From positions 248,001 to 312,000 of the forward strand of contig NZ_JPFK01000003.1 of assembly GCF_000733475.1 (NCBI RefSeq): a stretch of 64,000 nt of DNA. Reading direction: 5' to 3'. The first letter of the stretch is position 1; each line of letters begins with the position of its first letter. Source of the DNA: Mangrovimonas yunxiaonensis. GTDB lineage: Bacteria > Bacteroidota > Bacteroidia > Flavobacteriales > Flavobacteriaceae. The notes below the pieces were generated by a model. It had not been told where the DNA came from. It did no database searches and saw only the letters and a program-made list of their open reading frames with translations. This document shows positions 23,888-31,280 of this stretch, one piece after another. The translations under genes and the position numbers were made by a program.

Positions 23888-25852
23888 ATGAAAAACACGT
23901 TTAAATTAATGGTTGGGCTCCTCATGGCGGGTATTGTCATGACAAGCTGTAACAATCAAAATTCGTCAAACAATAAAGCCAACGGTGCCTTAAGTTCAAG
24001 TGCTGCCGAAAAAGTATACGTTGCCCCTGGAGAACACGACGAATACTATGCCTTTATGTCTGGTGGGTTTAGCGGTAACTTAACGGTTTATGGCTTACCC
24101 TCAGGAAGAATGTTCAAAGAAATTCCGGTATTCTCACAATACCCAACTAACGGTTATGGGTACTCTGAGGAAACCAAACCCATGCTAGAAACATCGTTTG
24201 GTTTTGTACCTTGGGATGACTCTCACCACCCCGACATCTCGCAAACCAATGGCGAGCTAGACGGGCGTTGGATCTTTATTAACGGTAACAACACCCCACG
24301 TATTGCTAGAATTAGCTTAAAGACTTTTGAAACCGAGGAAATTATCGAAGTTCCTAACAGTGCCGGCAACCACAGTTCTTCGTTCATTACAGAAAATACC
24401 GAGTATGTTGTTGCAGGAACACGTTTCTCTGTACCTGTACCACAAAGAGACATGCCTATTAACGAATACAAAGGAAACTTTAAAGGCGCACTATCTTTTA
24501 TTTCTGTAGACCCAGAACACGGGCACATGGATTTAAAATTCCAAATATTAATGCCTGGTTTTAACTACGACCTATCACACCCAGGACGCGGAAAATCGCA
24601 TGGTTGGTTCTTCTTCACAACATACAACTCTGAAGAAGCTAGCACCTTACTTGAAGTTAACGCCTCTCAAAACGACAAGGACTTTATTGCCGCCATTAAC
24701 TGGAAGAAAATTGAAGAGTATGTAAACAACGGTGGCGGAACCATGATGCCTACCAACTATGCCCACAACGTTTACGACGAGCACACCCACACAGCAACTT
24801 CTACCATGAAAAAAGAAGTTCGCGTTGTTAACCCAACCGATGTACCTGGTGCCGTTTATTTATTGCCAACACCAAAATCGCCACACGGTTGCGACGTAGA
24901 TCCTAGTGGCGAGTACATTGTTGGCAACGGTAAACTTTCGGCCAACCTAACAGTACACTCATTTACCAAAATGCTAGACGCCATAGAAAACGAAAAATTT
25001 GATGGTGATGCCTATGGTATTCCTATCTTAAATTTCGATGATGTTTTAGCTGGCACTGTAGAGCAACCTGGTTTAGGCCCTTTACATACCGAGTTTGACG
25101 ACCAAGGTAACGCCTACACAACCTTCTTTATCTCTTCTGAAGTGGTGAAATGGAAATTAGGCTCTTGGGAAGTTATCGACAGAAAACCAACCTACTACTC
25201 TGTAGGACACTTAATGATTCCTGGAGGAAACTCACGTAAGCCATTTGGAAAATATGTGGTAGCCATGAACAAAATAACCAAAGACCGCTACTTACCAACA
25301 GGCCCAGAACTAGAGCACTCTGCACAGTTGTACGACATTTCTGGAGAGAAAATGGAATTGCTTTACGATTTCCCAACGCACGGAGAGCCTCACTATGCTG
25401 CTGCTATTCCAGCAAGTATTATAAAAGACAAAACACAAAAAATCTATAAACTAGCCGAAAACCAACACCCTAGAAAAGCATTAAGCGATAGCGATGCAAA
25501 AATTGTTAGAGACGGCAAAAACGTTCATGTTTACATGACCATGATTCGCAGCCACTTCTCGCCAGATAACATTGAAGGGATTAAAGTAGGCGACAAAGTG
25601 TTCTTCCACATTACAAATCTAGAGCAGGACTTCGATGTTCCTCACGGATTTGCCATGATTGGCGCCAACAATGCCGAATTGTTGATTATGCCAGGACAAA
25701 CAAGAACATTAACCTGGGAACCAAAACAGGTTGGCGTATGGCCATTTTATTGTACAGATTTCTGTTCGGCTTTACACCAAGAAATGCAAGGCTATATTAG
25801 AGTATCGCCAGCCGATTCTGATATAGAATTATCTTGGTCTTTAGGCGAATAG
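23888..25852 (+). CDS. nosZ: Nitrous-oxide reductase, clade II type
   Basis: Length 654 aa, reduces N2O to N2. The N-terminus is a Sec/lipoprotein-like signal (VMTSC, Cys21) and not the twin-arginine signal of clade I enzymes. The seven-bladed propeller carries Cu-Z histidines, e.g. DDSHHPD (residues 111-116), HGCDVD and THGEPHY. The C-terminal cupredoxin domain has the Cu-A site CTDFCSALHQEM (Cys622, Cys626, His630, Met633), plus the upstream His in DVPHGFAM. It is the third gene after the cytochrome and FAS1 genes, and a terminator follows at 25890. Signal type and gene order place it in clade II. Confidence 0.97.
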   Translation: MKNTFKLMVGLLMAGIVMTSCNNQNSSNNKANGALSSSAAEKVYVAPGEHDEYYAFMSGGFSGNLTVYGLPSGRMFKEIPVFSQYPTNGYGYSEETKPMLETSFGFVPWDDSHHPDISQTNGELDGRWIFINGNNTPRIARISLKTFETEEIIEVPNSAGNHSSSFITENTEYVVAGTRFSVPVPQRDMPINEYKGNFKGALSFISVDPEHGHMDLKFQILMPGFNYDLSHPGRGKSHGWFFFTTYNSEEASTLLEVNASQNDKDFIAAINWKKIEEYVNNGGGTMMPTNYAHNVYDEHTHTATSTMKKEVRVVNPTDVPGAVYLLPTPKSPHGCDVDPSGEYIVGNGKLSANLTVHSFTKMLDAIENEKFDGDAYGIPILNFDDVLAGTVEQPGLGPLHTEFDDQGNAYTTFFISSEVVKWKLGSWEVIDRKPTYYSVGHLMIPGGNSRKPFGKYVVAMNKITKDRYLPTGPELEHSAQLYDISGEKMELLYDFPTHGEPHYAAAIPASIIKDKTQKIYKLAENQHPRKALSDSDAKIVRDGKNVHVYMTMIRSHFSPDNIEGIKVGDKVFFHITNLEQDFDVPHGFAMIGANNAELLIMPGQTRTLTWEPKQVGVWPFYCTDFCSALHQEMQGYIRVSPADSDIELSWSLGE

Positions 25853-25889
25853 ATTAGGGGAAATTTTGTTTTAGTGTTTATTTCCCATT

Positions 25890-25930
25890 AAGGCGAGGGT
25901 TTTTTATGTCGCCCTCGCCTTTCTTTTTTA
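25890..25930 (+). terminator. Terminator after nosZ
   Basis: AAGGCGAGGG (25890-25899) pairs with CCCTCGCCTT (25912-25921), followed by TCTTTTTT. It separates the nosZ transcript from the maturation genes, or tunes their ratio by partial readthrough. Confidence 0.88.
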
Positions 25931-25983
25931 TTAAACACTAAGAAAACCTACAAAAAAAACAATTGTCTTAAATTAAAATTCTC

Positions 25984-26586
25984 ATGAAAAAGTCAAATAT
26001 CATCATGCTCTTGGCCGCTATTCTTCCCTTAGGGCTCTTTTTATTCCCGCTGTGGAAAATTACCCTAGAAGCGCCACAATACCCTACCCCACTTGGCATG
26101 TACATATATATTAACGACTTTGCCGATGTTAACCCGCACGACATTAAAAACATAAACCTCATGAACCACTATGTGGGCATGAAATACATACCAGAAGCCA
26201 TACCCGAATTTAAAATATTCCCAACCGTTATCATTATCACTTCCATCTTAGGATTGCTTATTGCCTTTAAAGGCAACTACAAATGGTTTTTGGGCTGGTT
26301 TATCCTTATGGTTGTATTAAGCGCTGCGGGCCTTTACGATTTCTACCTATGGGAACACGATTACGGTCATAACCTAGACCCCAAAGCCATCATGAAGTTT
26401 ACCAACCCCGATGGCACACAAATGGGTTTCCAGCCACCACTATTTGGCACTAAATTGATTTTAAACTTTACCGCACATTCCTACCCAAGATTAGGATCTC
26501 TTTTCTTAGCTTTAGGAATTGCAGGAGCATTTGTTGCCTACTGGGTTGGAAAAAAAAGTAAAACCGTACAAGCGTCAACCGCTTAA
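25984..26586 (+). CDS. Nos-cluster membrane protein (NosB-like position)
   Basis: Length 200 aa with four predicted TM helices (residues ~7-24, ~75-92, ~97-118, ~170-190). A periplasmic section lies between the first two. Metal-ligand-like residues occur in YLWEHDYGHNLDP and in NFTAHSYPRLG. It lies between nosZ and nosL, where clade II clusters carry a membrane protein often called NosB; the name is given here by position only. A role in electron transfer or Cu delivery is inferred. No own promoter was seen, so readthrough past the nosZ terminator is likely. Confidence 0.75.
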   Translation: MKKSNIIMLLAAILPLGLFLFPLWKITLEAPQYPTPLGMYIYINDFADVNPHDIKNINLMNHYVGMKYIPEAIPEFKIFPTVIIITSILGLLIAFKGNYKWFLGWFILMVVLSAAGLYDFYLWEHDYGHNLDPKAIMKFTNPDGTQMGFQPPLFGTKLILNFTAHSYPRLGSLFLALGIAGAFVAYWVGKKSKTVQASTA

Positions 26587-26618
26587 AGCCTTTTACAACA
26601 CCCTTAAAACACTAAAAC

Positions 26619-27092
26619 ATGAAAAACACTAAACAATTTTACGCAAACCTAGGCACTAAAAACCTCGGCCTAATTTTATTGCTTGTTCTAACAGGGCTAC
26701 TTTCCGGCTGTAATGTTTCTCCCAAACCCATTATTTATGGAGAAGATGGCTGCCACTTTTGTAAAATGACCATTGTAGACAAGGTTCATGCAGCCCAAGT
26801 GGTCACCAAAAAAGGCAAAGCTTATAAATTTGATGCCACAGAATGTATGGTGAATTTCATGAACGAATTTGATGCTTCAGAAATCGAACTGTTTTTAAGT
26901 AACGATTACACCACCCCAGAAAGCCTAATAGATGCTACCCAGGCCACGTTTTTAATAAGCGAGAACATCCCTAGTCCAATGGGCGCATTTTTAACGGCCT
27001 TCAAAAACAAGACCGATGCCGAAAACGCTAAAGCCGAAAACGGCGGCACACTTTACACCTGGGAAGAACTTTTGGTTCATTTAAACCAGTAA
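26619..27092 (+). CDS. nosL: NosL copper chaperone lipoprotein
   Basis: Length 157 aa. The signal ends in LLSGC, a clear lipobox. The copper-binding segment is EDGCHFCKMTIVDKVHAAQV, with the NosL CxxCxM pattern. The family signature DATECMVNFMNEF follows. NosL is anchored to the outer-membrane inner face or periplasmic membrane and delivers Cu(I) to apo-NosZ for Cu-Z assembly together with NosDFY. It lies 32 nt after the membrane protein and 12 nt before nosD, within the maturation operon. Confidence 0.95.
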   Translation: MKNTKQFYANLGTKNLGLILLLVLTGLLSGCNVSPKPIIYGEDGCHFCKMTIVDKVHAAQVVTKKGKAYKFDATECMVNFMNEFDASEIELFLSNDYTTPESLIDATQATFLISENIPSPMGAFLTAFKNKTDAENAKAENGGTLYTWEELLVHLNQ

Positions 27093-27104
27093 ATCCTAAA
27101 CACC

Positions 27105-28346
27105 ATGCTTTCCTCTATAAAACATAGCATTATCATGCTCTTTCTTGGCTTGGGCTTTTTTGGCCATGCCCAAACCATAGAAGTATGTCCTACTTGCCCT
27201 ATTTCCTCAATTAAAGAAGCCATTAAAATAGCGCAGCCTAACGACACTATTATTGTTAAAAAAGGCACGTATAAAGCGTACGACATTGTTATCGATAAGC
27301 CTCTAACAATTATCGGGAAAGACCATCCTGTTATTGATGGCGATTTAAAAGGTGAAATCATTACCATTACTTCCGATTACGTGACCCTAGATGGTTTTTT
27401 CATTATTAACGTAGGCACTAGTTACACCAAAGATTACGCTGCCGTTAGGGTTAAACGAAGTCAGCATTTTGTTATACAAAACCTCGTATTGGAAAAGTTA
27501 TTCTTTGGCATATATTTAGAAAAATCTAAAAACGGAAAAGTATTCCATAACAAAATTGTTGGCAATGCTGTAGCCGAGCACAATTCGGGCAACGGCATTC
27601 AGTTATGGTACAGCCAAAACGTTGAAATTGAACACAACTTTGTTGAAGGCGTACGCGATGGTATTTACTTAGAATTTTCGGACTATTGCACCATTAAAAA
27701 CAATGTAAGCTCCAACAACCTTAGGTACGGTCTGCATTTTATGTTCTCTAACAACGACGTTTACGAAAACAACACCTTCGAAAACAACGGTGCCGGAGTT
27801 GCCGTAATGTTTTCAAAGTTTATAAAAATGTACAACAACATCTTTACCGAAAACTGGGGAACAGCCTCCTATGGTCTACTGCTTAAGGAAATTAACGATG
27901 CCGATATTCGCAACAACACCTTTAAGGAAAACACTGTGGGCATTAACATAGAAGGCTCCAATAGGGTTAATTACAGCAACAACGATTTTATTAGTAATGG
28001 CTGGGCTGTAAGAGTGCGAGGCGCTTGCTACACCAATAAATTTACCGAAAATAACTTTCTGTACAATTCTTTCGATATCTCTTACAACAGCAAGGTTAAC
28101 GACAATATTTTTGACCGAAATTTCTGGAGCAGTTATACAGGTTACGATCTTGACAAAAACGGCATTGGCGATGTGCCTTATAGACCGGTAAAATTGTTTT
28201 CCTACATTGTAAACCGCACACCAGAAACCATCATTCTTTTAAGAAGCTTGTTTATTGATATAATTGATTTTTCCGAAAAGGTATCGCCGGTTTTTACCCC
28301 AGATAACCTTATGGACCAAAACCCCATGATAAAACAAATTCCATGA
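27105..28346 (+). CDS. nosD: NosD, periplasmic beta-helix protein for Cu-Z assembly
   Basis: Length 413 aa with a signal peptide (LFLGLGFFGHAQ). It then shows a right-handed parallel beta-helix with many Asn-rich turns (e.g. IEHNFVEGVRDGIYLEFSDY, YENNTFENNGAGVAVMFSK). The N-terminal part carries VCPTCPISSIKEAI. The C-terminal region ends the helix near residue 370 (FWSSYTGYDLDKNGIGDVPYRP, the NosD signature). NosD works with the NosFY ABC complex to mature the tetranuclear Cu-Z centre. Its stop overlaps the nosF start by ATGA, so translation is coupled. Confidence 0.95.
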   Translation: MLSSIKHSIIMLFLGLGFFGHAQTIEVCPTCPISSIKEAIKIAQPNDTIIVKKGTYKAYDIVIDKPLTIIGKDHPVIDGDLKGEIITITSDYVTLDGFFIINVGTSYTKDYAAVRVKRSQHFVIQNLVLEKLFFGIYLEKSKNGKVFHNKIVGNAVAEHNSGNGIQLWYSQNVEIEHNFVEGVRDGIYLEFSDYCTIKNNVSSNNLRYGLHFMFSNNDVYENNTFENNGAGVAVMFSKFIKMYNNIFTENWGTASYGLLLKEINDADIRNNTFKENTVGINIEGSNRVNYSNNDFISNGWAVRVRGACYTNKFTENNFLYNSFDISYNSKVNDNIFDRNFWSSYTGYDLDKNGIGDVPYRPVKLFSYIVNRTPETIILLRSLFIDIIDFSEKVSPVFTPDNLMDQNPMIKQIP

Positions 28347-29050
28347 TACAAATAGAGCAACTACATAAACAGTTTGGGAAAAACGTTGTGCTTAACGGTG
28401 TAGACCTCAACATTAACAACGGGGGGATTTTTGCCGTACTAGGCCCCAATGGCTCTGGTAAAACCACGCTTATAAAAAGCATTTTAGGCATGGTTGTTCC
28501 TAATAAAGGCACCATATCCATACAGGGCACCAACATAAAAAAGAATTCGGAATACAGAAAACACATCGATTACCTCCCTCAAATTGCCAACTTCCCTAAC
28601 AACTTAAAAGTTAAGGAACTCATTCGTATGATTAAAGACTTACGTGGCGAAACAACCAACGAGCAAGAGCTTATTGCCCGCTTTAAACTAGAACCGTTTT
28701 TAGACAAAAAACTGGGCAATCTCTCTGGAGGTACCAAGCAAAAAGTAAACATTGTGCTTACTTTTATGTTTAACAGTCCTTTGGTTATTTTAGACGAACC
28801 CACTACGGGTCTGGACCCCATTGCCCTAATTCACTTAAAGGCACTTATTCAAGCCGAAAAAGAAAAAGGGAAAACCGTGCTAATCACCTCTCATATTATG
28901 AGTTTCGTTGAAGAAATTGCCGATGAGATTGTCTTTCTTCTGGAAGGTGTTATTTACTTTAAAGGCACCTTGCACGAACTAAAAACCAAAACCAGTCAAC
29001 CCGATTTAGAACACGCTATTGCATCAATTTTAACTACCAATCATGCTTAA
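28343..29050 (+). CDS. nosF: NosF, ABC transporter ATPase for Cu-Z assembly
   Basis: Length 235 aa. Walker A is GPNGSGKTTLIK, the signature motif LSGGTKQK, Walker B LVILDEPTTGLDP and the switch histidine is in LITSHIM. It energises the NosDFY complex that donates sulphur or Cu-handling capacity to NosZ in the periplasm. It overlaps nosD by 4 nt and nosY by 8 nt, a strong sign of a single translationally coupled unit. All catalytic motifs are intact. Confidence 0.95.
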   Translation: MIQIEQLHKQFGKNVVLNGVDLNINNGGIFAVLGPNGSGKTTLIKSILGMVVPNKGTISIQGTNIKKNSEYRKHIDYLPQIANFPNNLKVKELIRMIKDLRGETTNEQELIARFKLEPFLDKKLGNLSGGTKQKVNIVLTFMFNSPLVILDEPTTGLDPIALIHLKALIQAEKEKGKTVLITSHIMSFVEEIADEIVFLLEGVIYFKGTLHELKTKTSQPDLEHAIASILTTNHA

Positions 29051-29825
29051 GATATTAAAATACAGTTTTTACGATTTAATGCGAAGCCGCTGGAGCTATG
29101 TGTACTTTGCATTTTACCTGTTATTAGGGGTTGTGCTATTGTTTCTTAACAACAACCTCTCTAAAGCCATTATTACGCTCATGAACGTTATTATTGTTTT
29201 GGTCCCCCTTATCGGAACCATTTTTGGCGTAATGTATTATTATAATTCTAAGGAATTCACCGAACTTCTACTAGCCCAGCCCCTAAAACGATCTTCCATC
29301 TTTTTGGGTCAATACTTGGGTGTTGCGCTATCGCTTTCCATGAGTTTAATTTTAGGACTGGGCATTCCCTTTATTTTCTACGGTTTGTTTAAATCTAATG
29401 TTATTTGGGATTTTAGTTTGCTGCTTATTACGGGCACCTTCCTCACCTTTATTTTCACGGCTTTAGCCTTTAATATCGCACTGTCCAACGAAAATAAAAT
29501 TAAAGGGTTTGGTTATGCCATTTTATTATGGCTGTTCCTAGCGGTTGTTTACGATGGTATTTTCTTGATGTCCTTAATTCTTTTTGAAGATTACCCGCTG
29601 GACAAACTATCGCTTACAGGCACCATGCTTAACCCCATAGACCTGTCGAGAACCCTCATTCTTTTAAAATTAGACATATCGGCCCTATTAGGCTACACAG
29701 GCGCTATTTTTAAACGCTTTTTTGGCACAAACCTTGGCTTTATTGTTTCTTTAACCATGCTTTTAGTTTGGGTAATTCTGCCGGTTTTACGTATTGTTTC
29801 TAAATCTAAAAGAAAGGATTTTTAA
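29043..29825 (+). CDS. nosY: NosY, ABC transporter permease
   Basis: Length 260 aa with six TM helices of the ABC-2 type (residues ~15-38, ~45-67, ~95-115, ~125-150, ~160-180, ~230-252). The segment FTELLLAQPLKRSSIFLGQYLGVAL is the typical coupling-helix region of NosY. It overlaps nosF by 8 nt and closes the nosDFY module. A -7 box appears 35 nt after its stop, starting the next unit. No truncation is visible. Confidence 0.93.
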   Translation: MLKILKYSFYDLMRSRWSYVYFAFYLLLGVVLLFLNNNLSKAIITLMNVIIVLVPLIGTIFGVMYYYNSKEFTELLLAQPLKRSSIFLGQYLGVALSLSMSLILGLGIPFIFYGLFKSNVIWDFSLLLITGTFLTFIFTALAFNIALSNENKIKGFGYAILLWLFLAVVYDGIFLMSLILFEDYPLDKLSLTGTMLNPIDLSRTLILLKLDISALLGYTGAIFKRFFGTNLGFIVSLTMLLVWVILPVLRIVSKSKRKDF

Positions 29826-29860
29826 TGACAAAAATCATATACAACACCTGGCATTTGTTG

Positions 29861-29868
29861 TAAATTTG
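29861..29868 (+). promoter_or_regulatory. -7 promoter box of the copper-import genes
   Basis: TAAATTTG matches TAnnTTTG. Only four bases separate it from the ATG at 29873, so the transcript would be leaderless. Confidence 0.5.
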
Positions 29869-29872
29869 TCCT

Positions 29873-30259
29873 ATGCAAATACCTGTATTCCATAAAGCCC
29901 TTTCCCTTTGCCTTACCTTGGTATTGCTGTCGCACCTATTTACCAATATTTACATTATTAGCGACTTTATTATAAACCAAGACGTTATTGCAAAAACGCT
30001 ATGCGTACAAAAGGATGAACAAAAAGGGTGCTATGGAAAATGCCAACTTAACAAAACACTTTCTCAGGCTAACGATTCGCAAAAAGAAACGCCTATAACA
30101 GAGAGCAAACGCCTGTTGGAAATTGTTTTTATTGCTGCTGAAAGTTTCACTATGCCGGACGAGTTTTCTGCAAACTACGCCCCACAAACCTTTGTAAATA
30201 CCACACGAAAAACCATCTGTCAATATTACGACATTGACACCCCGCCGCCATTGGCCTAG
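29873..30259 (+). CDS. Small membrane-anchored protein with a Cys/Lys motif, copper island
   Basis: Length 128 aa. One N-terminal TM helix (residues ~7-35, LSLCLTLVLLSHLFTNIYII) is followed by a short extracytoplasmic part with LCVQKDEQKGCYGKCQL. The three cysteines there could bind metal or form a disulphide. The remainder is polar and ends in DTPPPLA. Similar small Cys-x-GKC-type proteins occur beside TonB receptors in other Bacteroidota, as far as I recall. Function is unknown. The position between nosY and the Met-rich lipoprotein suggests copper handling. Overlapping frames at the 3' end are not used. Confidence 0.6.
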   Translation: MQIPVFHKALSLCLTLVLLSHLFTNIYIISDFIINQDVIAKTLCVQKDEQKGCYGKCQLNKTLSQANDSQKETPITESKRLLEIVFIAAESFTMPDEFSANYAPQTFVNTTRKTICQYYDIDTPPPLA

Positions 30260-30356
30260 TTACATTTCACGTTTAATTTTTTTAGCCATGGCCCAACCAT
30301 ATCACGGATTGCGGTTTAAAGTGCTATACCCTTTTATTATCAAAAATGTAACTAAA

Positions 30357-31211
30357 ATGAAATCAAAATATATCTTTCTTTTTATAATGTCGGCGCTATT
30401 TGCCGCTTGCTCATCAGACAACAACGACGATGATTATACCCCAACACCTAACGATGTTGAGAACTTAACCCTAGTTAGTGAAATCTCCAACGACAACCAC
30501 ACCATAGAGATTTACACCAAAACAGGAATGCTTTACACCGGCCATAATAACATAAGCCTAAGAGTAAAGAACAATGCCACCAATGCCTATTTTAGCCATG
30601 TAACCTTCGATTCTTGGATGCCCGTTATGCAAATGACAGAGATGTCGCATGCATGCCCAAAAACAGACATTTCAAAAATTGAAAATACAAATGCACTTTA
30701 CGGCATGCAAGCCGTGTTCCAAATGACAAACCCCGACGCTAGCGGTTGGTCCTTTACATTTAATTACACCATAAATAACGAAGCCTACACAGCTCAAAAC
30801 ACCGTAGAGATTTGGCAAAACGACCACCAAAATGTAACCACCTTTATGGGAAGCGATGGCAGCAAATACATTTTAGCACTCATTCAACCAGAAAATCCAA
30901 AAATTGGCATTAACAACATGGTTGTTGGCTTGTATACTATGGAAAGCATGATGAGTTTTCCAAAAGTAGCAAACTATAGTTTAACGCTAGACCCGCGAAT
31001 GCCTGGAATGGGCAACCACAGTTCGCCAAACAATACTGCACTTACATACAACACCTCAACAACACTGTACAACGGCGACCTTTCACTAACCATGACAGGG
31101 TATTGGAAACTAAACTTAAAATTACTGGATTCTGAAGGGACTATCCTTAAAGGCGAGGATGTTACAGACACCAACGAAGCCAGCTCCTTATACCTGGAAA
31201 TAGAGTTTTAA
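30357..31211 (+). CDS. Met/His-rich lipoprotein with two YtkA/FixH-like domains
   Basis: The frame opens at 30234, overlapping the previous gene, but the ATG at 30357 gives a clean lipoprotein signal (FLFIMSALFAACSS, Cys18), so 284 aa are called. Domain 1 (residues ~40-155) holds WMPVMQMTEMSHACP (87-101). Domain 2 (~165-284) holds DPRMPGMGNHSSPNN (212-226). Both fit the Met-x-x-Met...His type of Cu(I)-site seen in YtkA/PCuAC-like folds. It lies upstream of the OprC-like receptor and may receive copper in the periplasm or bind it at the surface. A long hairpin follows at 31217. Confidence 0.7.
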   Translation: MKSKYIFLFIMSALFAACSSDNNDDDYTPTPNDVENLTLVSEISNDNHTIEIYTKTGMLYTGHNNISLRVKNNATNAYFSHVTFDSWMPVMQMTEMSHACPKTDISKIENTNALYGMQAVFQMTNPDASGWSFTFNYTINNEAYTAQNTVEIWQNDHQNVTTFMGSDGSKYILALIQPENPKIGINNMVVGLYTMESMMSFPKVANYSLTLDPRMPGMGNHSSPNNTALTYNTSTTLYNGDLSLTMTGYWKLNLKLLDSEGTILKGEDVTDTNEASSLYLEIEF

Positions 31212-31216
31212 CATGG

Positions 31217-31260
31217 TAGGCTGCCTTTGTAAGGCACAAAAAAGCTACAAAGGCAGCCTA
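31217..31260 (+). terminator. 15-bp hairpin between the Met-rich lipoprotein and the copper receptor
   Basis: TAGGCTGCCTTTGTA (31217-31231) pairs perfectly with TACAAAGGCAGCCTA (31246-31260) around a 14-nt loop. It is followed by TTACTTTATTCTTTT, a broken T-tract, 20 nt before the receptor ATG. It could be a partial terminator, an RNA-stability element or an attenuator. Confidence 0.7.
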
Positions 31261-31280
31261 TTACTTTATTCTTTTCAAAA

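Noticed and set aside
30234-30356. Upstream extension of the Met-rich lipoprotein
   Set aside because: It overlaps the 128-aa gene and would bury the lipobox at residue 59.
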